A stretch of DNA of 64,000 nt from the NCBI GenBank assembly GCA_052034005.1, contig JBPOJB010000032.1, positions 89,250 through 153,249 on the forward strand. The letters run 5' to 3'. Shown here in pieces: positions 1 to 8,432 of the stretch (the first letter of the stretch is position 1; each line of letters starts with the position of its first letter). The stretch comes from JAAYDI01 sp052034005. Its GTDB lineage: Bacteria; Planctomycetota; Planctomycetia; Pirellulales; Pirellulaceae. Below the pieces are notes generated by a model. It had not been told where the DNA came from and searched no databases. It saw nothing but the letters and a program-made list of their open reading frames with translations. The translations under genes and the position numbers were made by a program.

Positions 1-109
1 CGCCGAACACCAGCAGCAGGAGGATGAGCCGCAACGGGCTGGTTTCCTTGGACGGAGTCGGTGCACTCTGTGGAGCTTGTCCTTGAGCTGTTGGAGGAAC
101 GTCACTCAT
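1..109 (-). CDS. N-terminus of a membrane protein that runs off the window
   Basis: Only the first 36 codons are inside the window. The ATG is at 109-107 on the minus strand and has a good ribosome binding site (GAGGTGG) about 5 nt upstream. The visible peptide is a short, polar, Pro/Gln/Ser-rich N-tail of about 25 residues, then a basic residue and a run of Leu/Val that looks like the start of a membrane segment (RLILLLLVFG). The family cannot be told from this much. It is transcribed in the same direction as the histidine kinase operon and starts about 140 bp beyond its last stop codon, so it could be a distal member of that operon. The call rests on start codon, binding site and hydropathy only. 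Confidence 0.5.
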   Translation of the reverse strand, partial: MSDVPPTAQGQAPQSAPTPSKETSPLRLILLLLVFG

Positions 110-249
110 GGATCCACCTCAATTCACGCGCATCATAGGATGTGGAAAAAAAGAAAGATGATCGCCTGCCGACACCCCCCAAGATGACGGCAGCCATTAG
201 TCTAACCTTGCCGCTGTGCCCATGCCAGTGCGGCGGGTACCGAAATGGT

Positions 250-1848
250 TCATTCGGGCGCTGCGCAGGGTATCAGCACGATGATCTCCGCACCACCGGC
301 GGTTCCTTCTCCCGCGCAGATCCGCCCGCCGTGTGCCTCGACGATGCGTTGGGCGATGGCCAGCCCGAGGCCGGTGCCCTTGGTCTTCGTCGTGAAGAAA
401 GGCTCGAACATGTGCGTCCGCTGCGCCTGGCTCAAGCCCGGCCCATTGTCGCGGACCGAAATGCGAATCCCCTGGGCGGTCCCGAGGGTTGCCGGGCTGC
501 ACGAGATCTCGATCCGGACCGGGTCGGCGCAGGCGGCCAGGGCGTTCTCGAAGAGGATGCGAAACAGCTGGACCAGGCGGAAATGATCGCCATCACAACC
601 GAGGTCCATGCCGCCGGTGTGCGCGATCATCTCGGCGATGCGGCCTTCCCATTGGGGGAGCAGCAGTTCCCAGGCCTCCCGCCACGCCGTGTCCAGCTGG
701 CAGGTGGACCGGTCCAGGTTGACCGGCGCCGCGTACCCGCGCACCTCGTCGAACAGGCGGTGCATGTGGCCTTGGGCCAGTTTGATGCGGTGCACGAGGT
801 CGAGCGCGGCGGGATTGCCTTCCACTTCCAGCTCAAGCATTTCCGCACAGGCCTGGATGCGCTGCAGCGCGTTGCGGCCCTCGTGGGCCAGTCCGGTAAT
901 CATCTGGCCGATCCCGGCCAGTCGTTCCGACTGCAGGGCCAGCCGCTGAGCGCGATTCAGTTCGGTCACGTCCTGCCCGATGGCCAGCAGCGCGACGGTC
1001 CTGCCCGACACGCTCTTGAGGGACGTGTTGGACCAGCTGATGCGCCGCTCCTGGCCCGAGAGGGTGAGCAGGGTGCTGGCAGCCGCGCTGGTGTCTCGGC
1101 GCAGCGCCTCCTGGAACACCGCGTATTGCCGCTCTCGTTCCCGCTCCGGCACAAACCGCTCGAACCAATTCGACCCCTTGATGGCGCGGGACGGGATCCC
1201 CGTCAGGTTTTCCAGGTATGGGTTGTAGCGGATGACGCGGCCGTGCACGTCGAGCACGAGGATGATGGCCTGGGCATGTTCCCACAGCCCCTCCACGAAT
1301 TCCTTCTCTTGATGCCGGGCGTGCCTGATCCGCGTCCGCTCCGCCGCCTTCCAGTGGTGGGCCTGTTCGCTCTTGTAGGCGTCTTCGATGATCGCGAGGT
1401 CCAGATCGAGCAGTTTGGTGAGCGAGTCGACCGCGTCGAGCAGTGCGGCCTGCGTGTCGGACCAATGGTCTCGCAGCAGGCCGAGCAGGTCGCTGCGCAA
1501 CCGGCACAGCGTGGCGTGCATGTACATCTGGTTCAGCCCGATCGAGGCGTGCTGCCGGCCAATGCGGACACGGCGGGCCACATACTGGGCGTCGTACACG
1601 CCGGCGAACAGTTCCTGGAGCCAGGCGGCAAGTGACTGGTGGAGTCTGGCCCACTGGGCGTCACCGCCGCGGAACACGCGCTGCGCCCCCGCCTCGTCCC
1701 GCCATGCGGCCAGGCAGTTGTCGATCAGCGCCGGGAAGTGCGGCGCCACGATCCGCCCGAGTTCCGCCACGCGCCGGGCATCGGCGTCGGACCACCGCAC
1801 ATGCTGCTGCAACTGCCGGTAGCGTTGGAGAGGCCGTTTCGGTTCCAT
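250..1848 (-). CDS. Globin-coupled PAS sensor histidine kinase
   Basis: A 532-residue cytosolic sensor kinase. Residues about 10-160 look like a protoglobin (globin-coupled sensor) domain: the stretch RIGRQHASIGLNQMY places a candidate proximal haem-ligand histidine at H100, matching the IGxxHxxIGL signature of HemAT-like proteins. A PAS domain follows (about 185-300). The dimerisation/phosphoacceptor region has the H-box GLAHEGRNAL with H322. The HATPase domain shows an N-box (FRILFENALAACAD), G1 (DNGPGLS) and G2 (TGLGLAIAQRIVEAHGG). No membrane segment is seen, so the ligand is probably a diffusible gas (O2, NO or CO); that is inference. It starts 12 bp after the stop of the metallopeptidase gene and is probably the last gene of that operon. 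No response regulator is adjacent; the nearest in the window is about 20 kb away. Confidence 0.88.
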   Translation of the reverse strand: MEPKRPLQRYRQLQQHVRWSDADARRVAELGRIVAPHFPALIDNCLAAWRDEAGAQRVFRGGDAQWARLHQSLAAWLQELFAGVYDAQYVARRVRIGRQHASIGLNQMYMHATLCRLRSDLLGLLRDHWSDTQAALLDAVDSLTKLLDLDLAIIEDAYKSEQAHHWKAAERTRIRHARHQEKEFVEGLWEHAQAIILVLDVHGRVIRYNPYLENLTGIPSRAIKGSNWFERFVPERERERQYAVFQEALRRDTSAAASTLLTLSGQERRISWSNTSLKSVSGRTVALLAIGQDVTELNRAQRLALQSERLAGIGQMITGLAHEGRNALQRIQACAEMLELEVEGNPAALDLVHRIKLAQGHMHRLFDEVRGYAAPVNLDRSTCQLDTAWREAWELLLPQWEGRIAEMIAHTGGMDLGCDGDHFRLVQLFRILFENALAACADPVRIEISCSPATLGTAQGIRISVRDNGPGLSQAQRTHMFEPFFTTKTKGTGLGLAIAQRIVEAHGGRICAGEGTAGGAEIIVLIPCAAPE

Positions 1849-1860
1849 GGCTGTCTCGGA

Positions 1861-3657
1861 TCACTCGCGCGCAGGCCGGCCCTCGGCCGGCGGCGCGGCC
1901 GGCAGCTGCGTGAGCCGGTCCCGGATGGACCGGTAATGGTCGGTCAGGATGGGGAGGCCGGAGCCTTGCCCGTCGGATAGGAGGTCTTCCCACGCCAGCC
2001 CTTCAGGCAATCCGTCGACGCGCGGCATGAATTGGGCGACCTCGAACTGCCGGGCCAGCTCGTCGAGCCGCGGCTGGCGCCGCAACACGCGTTGGGCGAA
2101 GGCAATGCCGGCCAGGTCCGCGGCCAGGTCCACATAGCTGAACCCGCGCCCCGAACGCGCATCCGCCAGTTCCTTGCCGACCCCCGCCGTTTCGGCCGCC
2201 AACGGTCCGACGACGGCCGTCAAGTACGCCGAAAGGAAGAAGTGCTGCGCCAGGTCGCGGCGATTCAAGATGGTGGGACCCGCCAGCGTCCGGCAACGCT
2301 GCTCCCGTTCCGCCGGCGTTTCCACCACCAGGCTGAACTCGCGTGTCAGGCGATTCTGCGTCAACGTATCGGAATCATCCAGCGCGATACCCACGCCTAA
2401 GAGGAATGCCGCCGGCGCGACATCGGCCGGTACACCCTCCGCCGCAGCCGCGGCGCACCGCACGTAGTACTCGGTGAGCCGATCGTCACGGAGCGAGCCG
2501 GCGCGTGCCGCACGCGCCAACGCCGCCGTACGCACCGCTGCCACGACCAGGCGCGTCGCGTCGGCTAACGGCGTGTCGCCCATCATCCCCAGCTGGAACT
2601 GATACTGCTTGGCCGACGTGTCGGCAGGGATCGCGTCGGCCAGCTTGGCGTAGATCTGGCTCAAACGCAACCGTGTGGCCGCGGTCAACTCGCTCACCGC
2701 GGTCACGCGGCGCTCCCGGATCTCCTCGCCCACCAGATTGATCAGCAAGGTATTGACCGGGTCGAACGCGATGCGGAAATCGGCGCGCAGGGCCTGGTTG
2801 TCCGCCAACACCGGGCGCATTACCGATCCCCGATCGGGGCTGTGCACGGCGCCCAAATAGTGCCCCACTTCATGCAGCAGCACCTCTTCCCGTTCCGGCT
2901 CGCTCATCGTCGCCGACCACTCGCGCACCAGGATGTGCCGCTGCAGCATGCCCGGCGTGCCGCCCAGATGCGACACGCCCAGCGGCTCGCGGTACCGGCC
3001 GGTGAATCCGATCGCCACGTGCCCCGCGCGCGGCTGAACTGCCTGCTGAAACTCGGCCAAGGCCAGCGGGAATGCCGCGGCCTCTGCGCTCGCCGTCCAC
3101 TCGCCGACGTCGACGACTTTGAGCCGCACACGGCAGTACTGTTCCAGAATGTCCGACACGCGGTCGATCCGCTTGCGCAGACGCGCCTCCCAGACGTCGC
3201 GCACCGTGAGTTCATAGCTGTCGACGAACACCTCGATAGGGATCTCCACGACCGTCCTCAGCGGCGGACCTTCGCCCAAGGTCCGTCCGCCCGCCGTTTG
3301 GTCGTTGATGCCCAAGTCGATCTGGCTGATGTCGACCCGGCCCTGCGGGTCCTCCCGGAACACGTACACCGCATTGGCGTCCAACTGGTGCTGGGTCCGT
3401 ACCCCTTGGGTCGTAAACGCCAGCTCGCAAGGCCCGCGCAACGGCAACACGGTCAGCGCATGCGCCGAGACTTCCAGCGACCGCGACCACGGGTCATGCA
3501 CCAGGATCTCGAACGAGATCGCAGCACGAGTCCGATTCGACAGGACGATCACGTCGGCGCGGCCCACCGCCGCGACGCTCCAGGTGCATACGGCGACCCA
3601 CAGCAGGGACCAACCTGCCCAGCAGTGTGGTCGGCGAGTCGACAAGCACGATCGCAT
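1861..3657 (-). CDS. Secreted metzincin-like zinc metallopeptidase
   Basis: A 598-residue exported protein. The ATG at 3657 gives a signal peptide with a basic start and a hydrophobic core (WSLLWVAVCTWSVAAVGRA); an open frame extends further upstream but has no better start. The active site is HEVGHYLGAVHS (residues 262-273), the metzincin pattern HExxHxxGxxH with H262, H266 and H272 as zinc ligands and E263 as the base. About eight residues later, GSVMRPV resembles the metzincin Met-turn. The long region after it is mostly helical and unassigned. It starts 8 bp after the stop of the large secreted protein upstream and ends 12 bp before the histidine kinase, so the three genes are likely co-transcribed. 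The substrate is unknown. The peptidase call is strong; the exact MEROPS family is not assigned. Confidence 0.82.
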   Translation of the reverse strand: MRSCLSTRRPHCWAGWSLLWVAVCTWSVAAVGRADVIVLSNRTRAAISFEILVHDPWSRSLEVSAHALTVLPLRGPCELAFTTQGVRTQHQLDANAVYVFREDPQGRVDISQIDLGINDQTAGGRTLGEGPPLRTVVEIPIEVFVDSYELTVRDVWEARLRKRIDRVSDILEQYCRVRLKVVDVGEWTASAEAAAFPLALAEFQQAVQPRAGHVAIGFTGRYREPLGVSHLGGTPGMLQRHILVREWSATMSEPEREEVLLHEVGHYLGAVHSPDRGSVMRPVLADNQALRADFRIAFDPVNTLLINLVGEEIRERRVTAVSELTAATRLRLSQIYAKLADAIPADTSAKQYQFQLGMMGDTPLADATRLVVAAVRTAALARAARAGSLRDDRLTEYYVRCAAAAAEGVPADVAPAAFLLGVGIALDDSDTLTQNRLTREFSLVVETPAEREQRCRTLAGPTILNRRDLAQHFFLSAYLTAVVGPLAAETAGVGKELADARSGRGFSYVDLAADLAGIAFAQRVLRRQPRLDELARQFEVAQFMPRVDGLPEGLAWEDLLSDGQGSGLPILTDHYRSIRDRLTQLPAAPPAEGRPARE

Positions 3658-3665
3658 GATGTGGG

Positions 3666-6305
3666 TCAGTATACCACCTGCGGGTCGACCGTGATGCGGC
3701 CATGCAGGACCCGCGAGCCGCCGATCTCTTCCGCGCGGACCCACAGCGTCCTGCCCGCCAGGCTGGCGCCGTCGGACAGCACGAACGTGCCCGCGGCTCG
3801 ACCCGGCCCGACGCGCAGCATCTGCTGGCGCAGACGCCGGCGCCCCGGTGCATACAAATAACAGTTGAAATCCAGCGGCTGCCGCGTGTTGTTCAACAGC
3901 CGCTGCTCCACCACCAACTGGCCGGAATCGTCCAGCCAGCAGTCGAGCTCCAGCGCCGCCTCACCGGACCCCACCCAGAGATCCTGGTAGACGCTGAATC
4001 GGTAGTCCCGATCCGCCGACACGGAAAAGTCCAACTGTGCGCGCTGCGCGCCGCTGTCCGCGTCGGCACGGAGCGACAGTGGGAATCCCTGGACCAGTTC
4101 ATTGTCGCTGGCCAGTTCGAACGGGAGCGCCTCGTGGCGGACATCCCAGGCCGGAGATGCCTGCAGCGCGACCGACCCGTACACGCTGACCGGAAACGTG
4201 TTGCGACAGCGGAGTTCGACGTTCTGCACGCCTCCAGACGCGTCGACCAGCCGCAGCGGCTGGATCGCACATTGCAGCCGCCAGCGCGCGACGGCCAGGT
4301 TCAGCCCGGTCACGAAGACAGGCAGCGGTCCTGCCGCGATCGTCTGCACCGTCACGCCGCGATCTTGACGCGACGGCACGATGCTCTCCTCGCCCCACAC
4401 CGTCACCTGCCGAACATCGTCGCCCAGATAAAGCGTCTCGTCGGTCGACAACTCGTTCCAGACAACCATGATCGCCCGACCGTCCCGCTCGAAGAGCCAG
4501 TTGTGGCTGCCGTTGGGCAACAGGATGCTCCCCAGGTGGACGGCGCCGCCCACCAGGTCGGCGGTCGTCCGCCAGGGCAGCAGCAGTTCGGTGGGCGTGC
4601 CGTCCGCGCCGAGCAACCCCCGCTCGTCATCGAACGGGCCGCGCAGGAGGATGGCCGGCGCACCGCGGACCTTCGCCGAGAGCATCCGCAAGACAAGGTC
4701 GCGCGCCCGCGCCTCGGGGCCATAGGCCGCTTTCGACAGCGGCTGGAACGCGACCCACCGCGGTCCGCGCGGCGCAGCCGCGGACGCGTATTGCTCGAAC
4801 TCCGACGCCGTCAACGGCAGCCATTCGGACATGACCAGGAAATCCCACGGAGGGTCGGACACCGCAGGGATCTCGAACAGCCAGTCCCAGGCGAGTCCGA
4901 ACCGGACGAAGTAGCCCGCCTGCTCCACGCGCGCCCGCGCGTCACGGATCGTGGCCACCAGCTTCTCGAGATCCGCCAGGCGGCTGATGGCCTCGTCGCC
5001 GATCCGCCAATGACGCATCTTGGACGCAAGCCGGCTCAGCCACGGTTCGATGGCCGGCTGCCAGAGGCCGGGACGCTGGAGCCAATCCGCCATCGTCAAG
5101 TTCTGCTTGTAGCTCAGCTGCTCGCGGAGACTCGCCGGGATCGTATCCAATACACCAACCGGCTCGATCCCGCCGGCACAAAGCTGATCAGTCAACGCCG
5201 CCAGCCGATCGAGCGCTCGGGTGTCAGCCGGATCGCAGGCCACCGGATACTCGAGCCAGCCGACGTGTGCTTGTTTCAGGAGCGCCACCAGTGACGGGGC
5301 GGTCAGCGGGATGTTGGCGTCCGGCAGTGACCAGCCGAACTCGCTGGGGTGCTCGCCCGCGTCGGGCCGCAGCACCACGAGCGATGTCGTGTGCTGCAGC
5401 GTCGGTGCGCCGTCGGGCGGCCAGGAGATGCGCAGAGTGTAGAAGCCGTAGCCGGGGACCTGCGGGTGCCAGGTGACCGACCCGCCGGAAGCGCGCTGGT
5501 CGCGATCCGCCCGGGCCGGCTCGGACGGCGAGCCCCGGATCGCGCCGTCGTCGCCCGCCCGTGCCGAGACCGACTCCGCAGATAACCGGGCGGAATCGAC
5601 GCACCGGCCGGCCACGTCGAGCAGTTCCAGGCGCAGCGTGGGGTCCTCCTGCGGGATGCCCGACATGCCGCAGGTGAGCTTCACTTGGGCGGGGTCGAAA
5701 AACAGGTTCTGTGGCTGTCGGCTGGCGATGGACACGCGCGGAAGCTGCGACAAAAGTATGTCATCAAACATGGCAGCGCCTTGCAGGTCGGCGCGGTCGG
5801 TCGGTGTCACGTGCAGGGCGATCACGGCAAAGCGGGCCTCGGGGTCCGTGATCGTCAGCGGGCCGATCTGCAGATCCTGCCAGGCGGGAGCGTGCGTCAG
5901 GTGCGGCGAGTCGTAGGTAGCCCGGGGCTGCCGCCGCGCGTCGAGCACGGTCAGGCTCACGTACGCGACGTCGTGCCGAAGCCGTTCGGTTTTCAGTCGC
6001 GCGCGCAGCAGGTAGCTGTAGGCTGGGTCGATCTCGATCAGGGGGCTGGACACCATCGCCGCGCCGCCGTCGAGTTCGATCCGCAGGCACTGCCCGCGAT
6101 CCCCGGCCGGGTCGGGCGCGATGCCGATGCTGAGATAGTGCGGGAAGCCGCGGTCGCGCCGCCGCACCCAGCCGTCCGGCCAGGCGTCGTAATCGCTGTC
6201 CGCGTCCTGTTCAAACCCGGTCGCGAAGACGACCTCCGCGCCCCGCAGCGCGCCGGGCGGCGGCACCTGAGCCGCGAGCAGCAGGGCAGCACACCAGACG
6301 CCCAT
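3666..6305 (-). CDS. Large secreted protein, carbohydrate-binding/TIM-barrel-like, unknown function
   Basis: An 879-residue exported protein. I chose the ATG at 6305 because it opens a signal peptide (MGVWCAALLLAAQVPPPG); the frame continues upstream without a recognisable start. Residues about 20-190 begin FATGFEQD and look like a jelly-roll carbohydrate-binding module. The middle (about 340-600) has the rhythm of a TIM-barrel hydrolase, with a region on lowest-risk reading resembling beta-galactosidase-type proteins (LKQAHVGWLEYPVA), but I see no secure pair of catalytic acids. The C-terminal third is beta-rich. It is the first gene of a tight leftward set with the metallopeptidase and the globin kinase. 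No gene name can be given; a role on extracellular glycans or glycoproteins is inference. Confidence 0.7.
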   Translation of the reverse strand: MGVWCAALLLAAQVPPPGALRGAEVVFATGFEQDADSDYDAWPDGWVRRRDRGFPHYLSIGIAPDPAGDRGQCLRIELDGGAAMVSSPLIEIDPAYSYLLRARLKTERLRHDVAYVSLTVLDARRQPRATYDSPHLTHAPAWQDLQIGPLTITDPEARFAVIALHVTPTDRADLQGAAMFDDILLSQLPRVSIASRQPQNLFFDPAQVKLTCGMSGIPQEDPTLRLELLDVAGRCVDSARLSAESVSARAGDDGAIRGSPSEPARADRDQRASGGSVTWHPQVPGYGFYTLRISWPPDGAPTLQHTTSLVVLRPDAGEHPSEFGWSLPDANIPLTAPSLVALLKQAHVGWLEYPVACDPADTRALDRLAALTDQLCAGGIEPVGVLDTIPASLREQLSYKQNLTMADWLQRPGLWQPAIEPWLSRLASKMRHWRIGDEAISRLADLEKLVATIRDARARVEQAGYFVRFGLAWDWLFEIPAVSDPPWDFLVMSEWLPLTASEFEQYASAAAPRGPRWVAFQPLSKAAYGPEARARDLVLRMLSAKVRGAPAILLRGPFDDERGLLGADGTPTELLLPWRTTADLVGGAVHLGSILLPNGSHNWLFERDGRAIMVVWNELSTDETLYLGDDVRQVTVWGEESIVPSRQDRGVTVQTIAAGPLPVFVTGLNLAVARWRLQCAIQPLRLVDASGGVQNVELRCRNTFPVSVYGSVALQASPAWDVRHEALPFELASDNELVQGFPLSLRADADSGAQRAQLDFSVSADRDYRFSVYQDLWVGSGEAALELDCWLDDSGQLVVEQRLLNNTRQPLDFNCYLYAPGRRRLRQQMLRVGPGRAAGTFVLSDGASLAGRTLWVRAEEIGGSRVLHGRITVDPQVVY

Positions 6306-6491
6306 GGGACATTCCCCCTCCGCCAGCCGCCACCTGTCGACCACCAATCGCCGTAGAGCGAACCTGCCCCGCTGCGGCGGCCGCTCCACACTCAAGAAAA
6401 CCTTGCTTACGGCGGCGCGCACGGGGCCGCCGGAAACGGAAATCCCAGGCCGGCCGCTACCGGATACAACGCCCGTTCCGGTTCTGCCGCC

Positions 6492-6512
6492 AAAAAGGGG
6501 TCAGGACTCATT
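6492..6512 (+). repeat. Left terminal repeat of the RAYT element
   Basis: Five A residues followed by GGGGTCAGGACTCATT. It is the exact reverse complement of 7309-7329. Confidence 0.85.
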
Positions 6513-6526
6513 TTCAGCTAGCACTC

Positions 6527-6543
6527 AGGGGTCAGGACTCATT
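6527..6543 (+). repeat. Second, shorter copy of the RAYT-associated repeat
   Basis: AGGGGTCAGGACTCATT repeats the core of the left terminal repeat in direct orientation, 14 bp downstream of it and 33 bp before the transposase ATG. Paired REP-like copies beside a RAYT gene are usual and may be the recognised substrate. Confidence 0.8.
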
Positions 6544-6576
6544 GTGGGGTGGATGGAGGCGTGATAGATTACGCGC

Positions 6577-7278
6577 ATGCCACGACCACCTCGCGCCGAC
6601 GAAGCTGGTGCCCTTTATCACGCCCTCAATCGCGGGAATGCCCGGGCAACGATCTTCCACAAAGTGGAAGACTACGAGGCGTTCGAACGGGTTCTGGCGG
6701 AAGGGCTCGGGCAGTACGCGGTGCACCTGCTGGGCTACCAACTGATGCCCAATCACTGGCACCTGGTGCTGCGCCCCGAGGTAGATGGGGAGATGAGCCG
6801 CTTCCTCCGGTGGGTCACGGCTACGCATGTCATGCGCTATCACGCGCATTACCAGACGGCCAGCCAGGGGCATCTGTATCAGGGCCGTTTCAAGAGCTTC
6901 CCGATCCAGGACGACGGCCATTTCCTGACCGTCTGCCGGTACGTGGAACGGAATGCCTTGCGGGCCGGGCTGGTCCAGCGGGCGGAAGACTGGCGTTGGA
7001 GCTCGCTGTGGCGTTGGCTGCAGGCGGTGGAGCCGGAACCGGCGCTCCTGTCGCCCTGGCCGATCCCCCGTTTGCCCCATTGGGTCGCCAAGGTCAATCA
7101 ACCACTGACCGACTCGGAACTGGCCGCCGTGCGGCGGTGTGTGCAACGTGGCACACCCTTTGGCGACCCGGTGTGGCGAGGCGCCACGGTGGACCGTCTG
7201 GGACTCGCCTCTACGCTGCGTCCGCGCGGCCGCCCGCGCCGGGACATGGCCCGCAAGACACCGGGCCAGACGCCCTGA
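6577..7278 (+). CDS. REP-associated tyrosine transposase (RAYT, Y1 HUH family)
   Basis: A 233-residue IS200-like/Y1 transposase of the RAYT type. The HUH metal-binding motif is H60-W61-H62 in MPNHWHLVL. Downstream is the diagnostic block GHLYQGRFKS, then CRYVERNALRAGLV with Y122 as the candidate catalytic tyrosine. RAYTs nick and move single-stranded DNA at REP hairpins and tend to be single-copy and domesticated. The Arg/Pro-rich C-tail (about 170-233) is less conserved. The gene sits inside the inverted repeats described separately and has no partner gene. All expected motifs are present, so it is probably functional. Confidence 0.9.
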   Translation: MPRPPRADEAGALYHALNRGNARATIFHKVEDYEAFERVLAEGLGQYAVHLLGYQLMPNHWHLVLRPEVDGEMSRFLRWVTATHVMRYHAHYQTASQGHLYQGRFKSFPIQDDGHFLTVCRYVERNALRAGLVQRAEDWRWSSLWRWLQAVEPEPALLSPWPIPRLPHWVAKVNQPLTDSELAAVRRCVQRGTPFGDPVWRGATVDRLGLASTLRPRGRPRRDMARKTPGQTP

Positions 7279-7306
7279 GCCCCCGGTCCTCGCGCCGCAA
7301 ACCGGA

Positions 7307-8026
7307 TTAATGAGTCCTGACCCCTTTTTCTGCGTGGGAGAGGATCGCGGCGAGCGCCAGGCAGGCGGTCTCGATGCGCAGGATGCGCGTGCCCAGGGAG
7401 ACGGCATGCCAGCCGGCTGCTCGAGCCAGTGACAGTTCGCTGTCCGACCAGCCGCCCTCGGGGCCGACAGCCAGGTAGTGGCTCGACGCGTTGCCCGCCG
7501 TGCGGTCCAGTGCGGTTCCCATCGGATCTGCGATCCACTTCGCTGCGCCGGCGGGCACCGCGTGCAGGTAATCGGCCAAGGGCATAAGCGACGCCACTTC
7601 CATCAGTCGCGTGCGGCCGCATTGCTTGGTCGCCTCCACCACCGCACGGCGCAGCTTGACCAGTCCCCGTTCGTCCGGATGCACTACGCTGTGTTGGGCG
7701 CGGAGCGGCACGACGCGTGTGACACCCAGCTCGACGAGCTTCTCGACCAGCCACCGTTGCCGATCGGCCTTAGGCAGCGCCACGCCCACGACGATCGCCC
7801 ACGGCAGCTCGCGATCCACTTCCCGCGAGCCGACGACGGCCAGCTCGACCTGTGAGCGCGCCAGGCGTGTGATACGGGCCTCGAACTCCCGGCCGCTGCC
7901 GTCCAGGAGGACCACCACGTCACCCACGCACCCGCGCAGGACGCGTTGCAGGTGGTGGGCCTCCGGGCCCGACAGGACGGCCCGCTGGGTCGTGATCGGG
8001 CTCTCGACGAAGAAACGATGAGTCAT
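7307..8026 (-). CDS. rsmE: 16S rRNA (uracil(1498)-N3)-methyltransferase RsmE, C-terminus altered by a RAYT repeat
   Basis: A 239-residue SPOUT-fold methyltransferase that uses S-adenosylmethionine to methylate N3 of U1498 in 16S rRNA. Visible hallmarks are the N-terminal PUA-like segment with the opening HRFFVES, the block GVALPKADRQRWLVEKLVELG, the lysine/glycine-rich core and the knot signature YLAVGPEGGWSDSEL followed by SLGTRILRIETACLALAAIL. Family members usually end a few residues later in a short hydrophobic tail. Here the reading frame enters the RAYT terminal repeat and ends EKGVRTH-stop, so the natural tail was replaced by element-encoded residues. The SAM-binding knot is complete, so activity may be kept. 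Confidence 0.92.
   Translation of the reverse strand: MTHRFFVESPITTQRAVLSGPEAHHLQRVLRGCVGDVVVLLDGSGREFEARITRLARSQVELAVVGSREVDRELPWAIVVGVALPKADRQRWLVEKLVELGVTRVVPLRAQHSVVHPDERGLVKLRRAVVEATKQCGRTRLMEVASLMPLADYLHAVPAGAAKWIADPMGTALDRTAGNASSHYLAVGPEGGWSDSELSLARAAGWHAVSLGTRILRIETACLALAAILSHAEKGVRTH
7309..7329 (-). repeat. Right terminal repeat of the RAYT element, inside the end of rsmE
   Basis: Exact reverse complement of 6492-6512. Read on the minus strand it encodes the last residues of RsmE (KGVRTH) and its stop codon. Confidence 0.85.
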
Positions 8027-8432
8027 GTCGTGGTGTCCCGCAGGCGCGATGGGTCCACCCGCCGGGAAGCGGTTGTGGGTTTCCTCGTGCCCGTCCTCGA
8101 TTCAGCCTACTGGTGAGTCGGGCGCCTGTCCATTGACGGTGCGGCCGTCGCTCCGGCGTGAGCCGATCAGGAAGGCAAACGAGCGCCGCGCCGCAGCGGG
8201 GGTGGACGGAGACGGGGTAAGCCAGCGGCCGGTCGGGGGGGACGGTGTCGGCAACCTGGCGTCCGGCGGACTGGCCCCGCAGTGAACCTTCCCAGATTCC
8301 CGGCGTGGGACGCCGGTGAGGACGACGCGCAGGCTGTGCGAGAGAATCTCTCAAGGTTTCGCTGGTGGTTTAGCCGATGAGGTGAAGAGTGACGGCCAGG
8401 AGCAGGACGGTACTGGACAGAGGTGTGGCGGG
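8027..8432. other. Intergenic region between divergent rsmE and ATPase genes
   Basis: About 400 bp of GC-rich sequence separating two divergently transcribed genes. Open frames here have no family resemblance and no binding sites. It must hold both promoters, but no strong -35/-10 pair stands out. Confidence 0.4.

Larger units (their letters stand above)
6492..7329 (+). mobile_element. RAYT element bounded by 21-bp inverted repeats
   Basis: A self-contained unit of about 840 bp. It holds one REP-associated tyrosine transposase gene between two perfect 21-bp inverted copies of a motif whose core is GGGGTCAGGACTCATT (6492-6512, and its reverse complement at 7309-7329). A third, shorter direct copy lies just inside the left end. 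Such REP-like termini flanking a single RAYT gene are typical of this family. The right end lies inside the 3' end of rsmE. No target-site duplication is obvious, as expected for HUH-type transposition. Confidence 0.78.
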
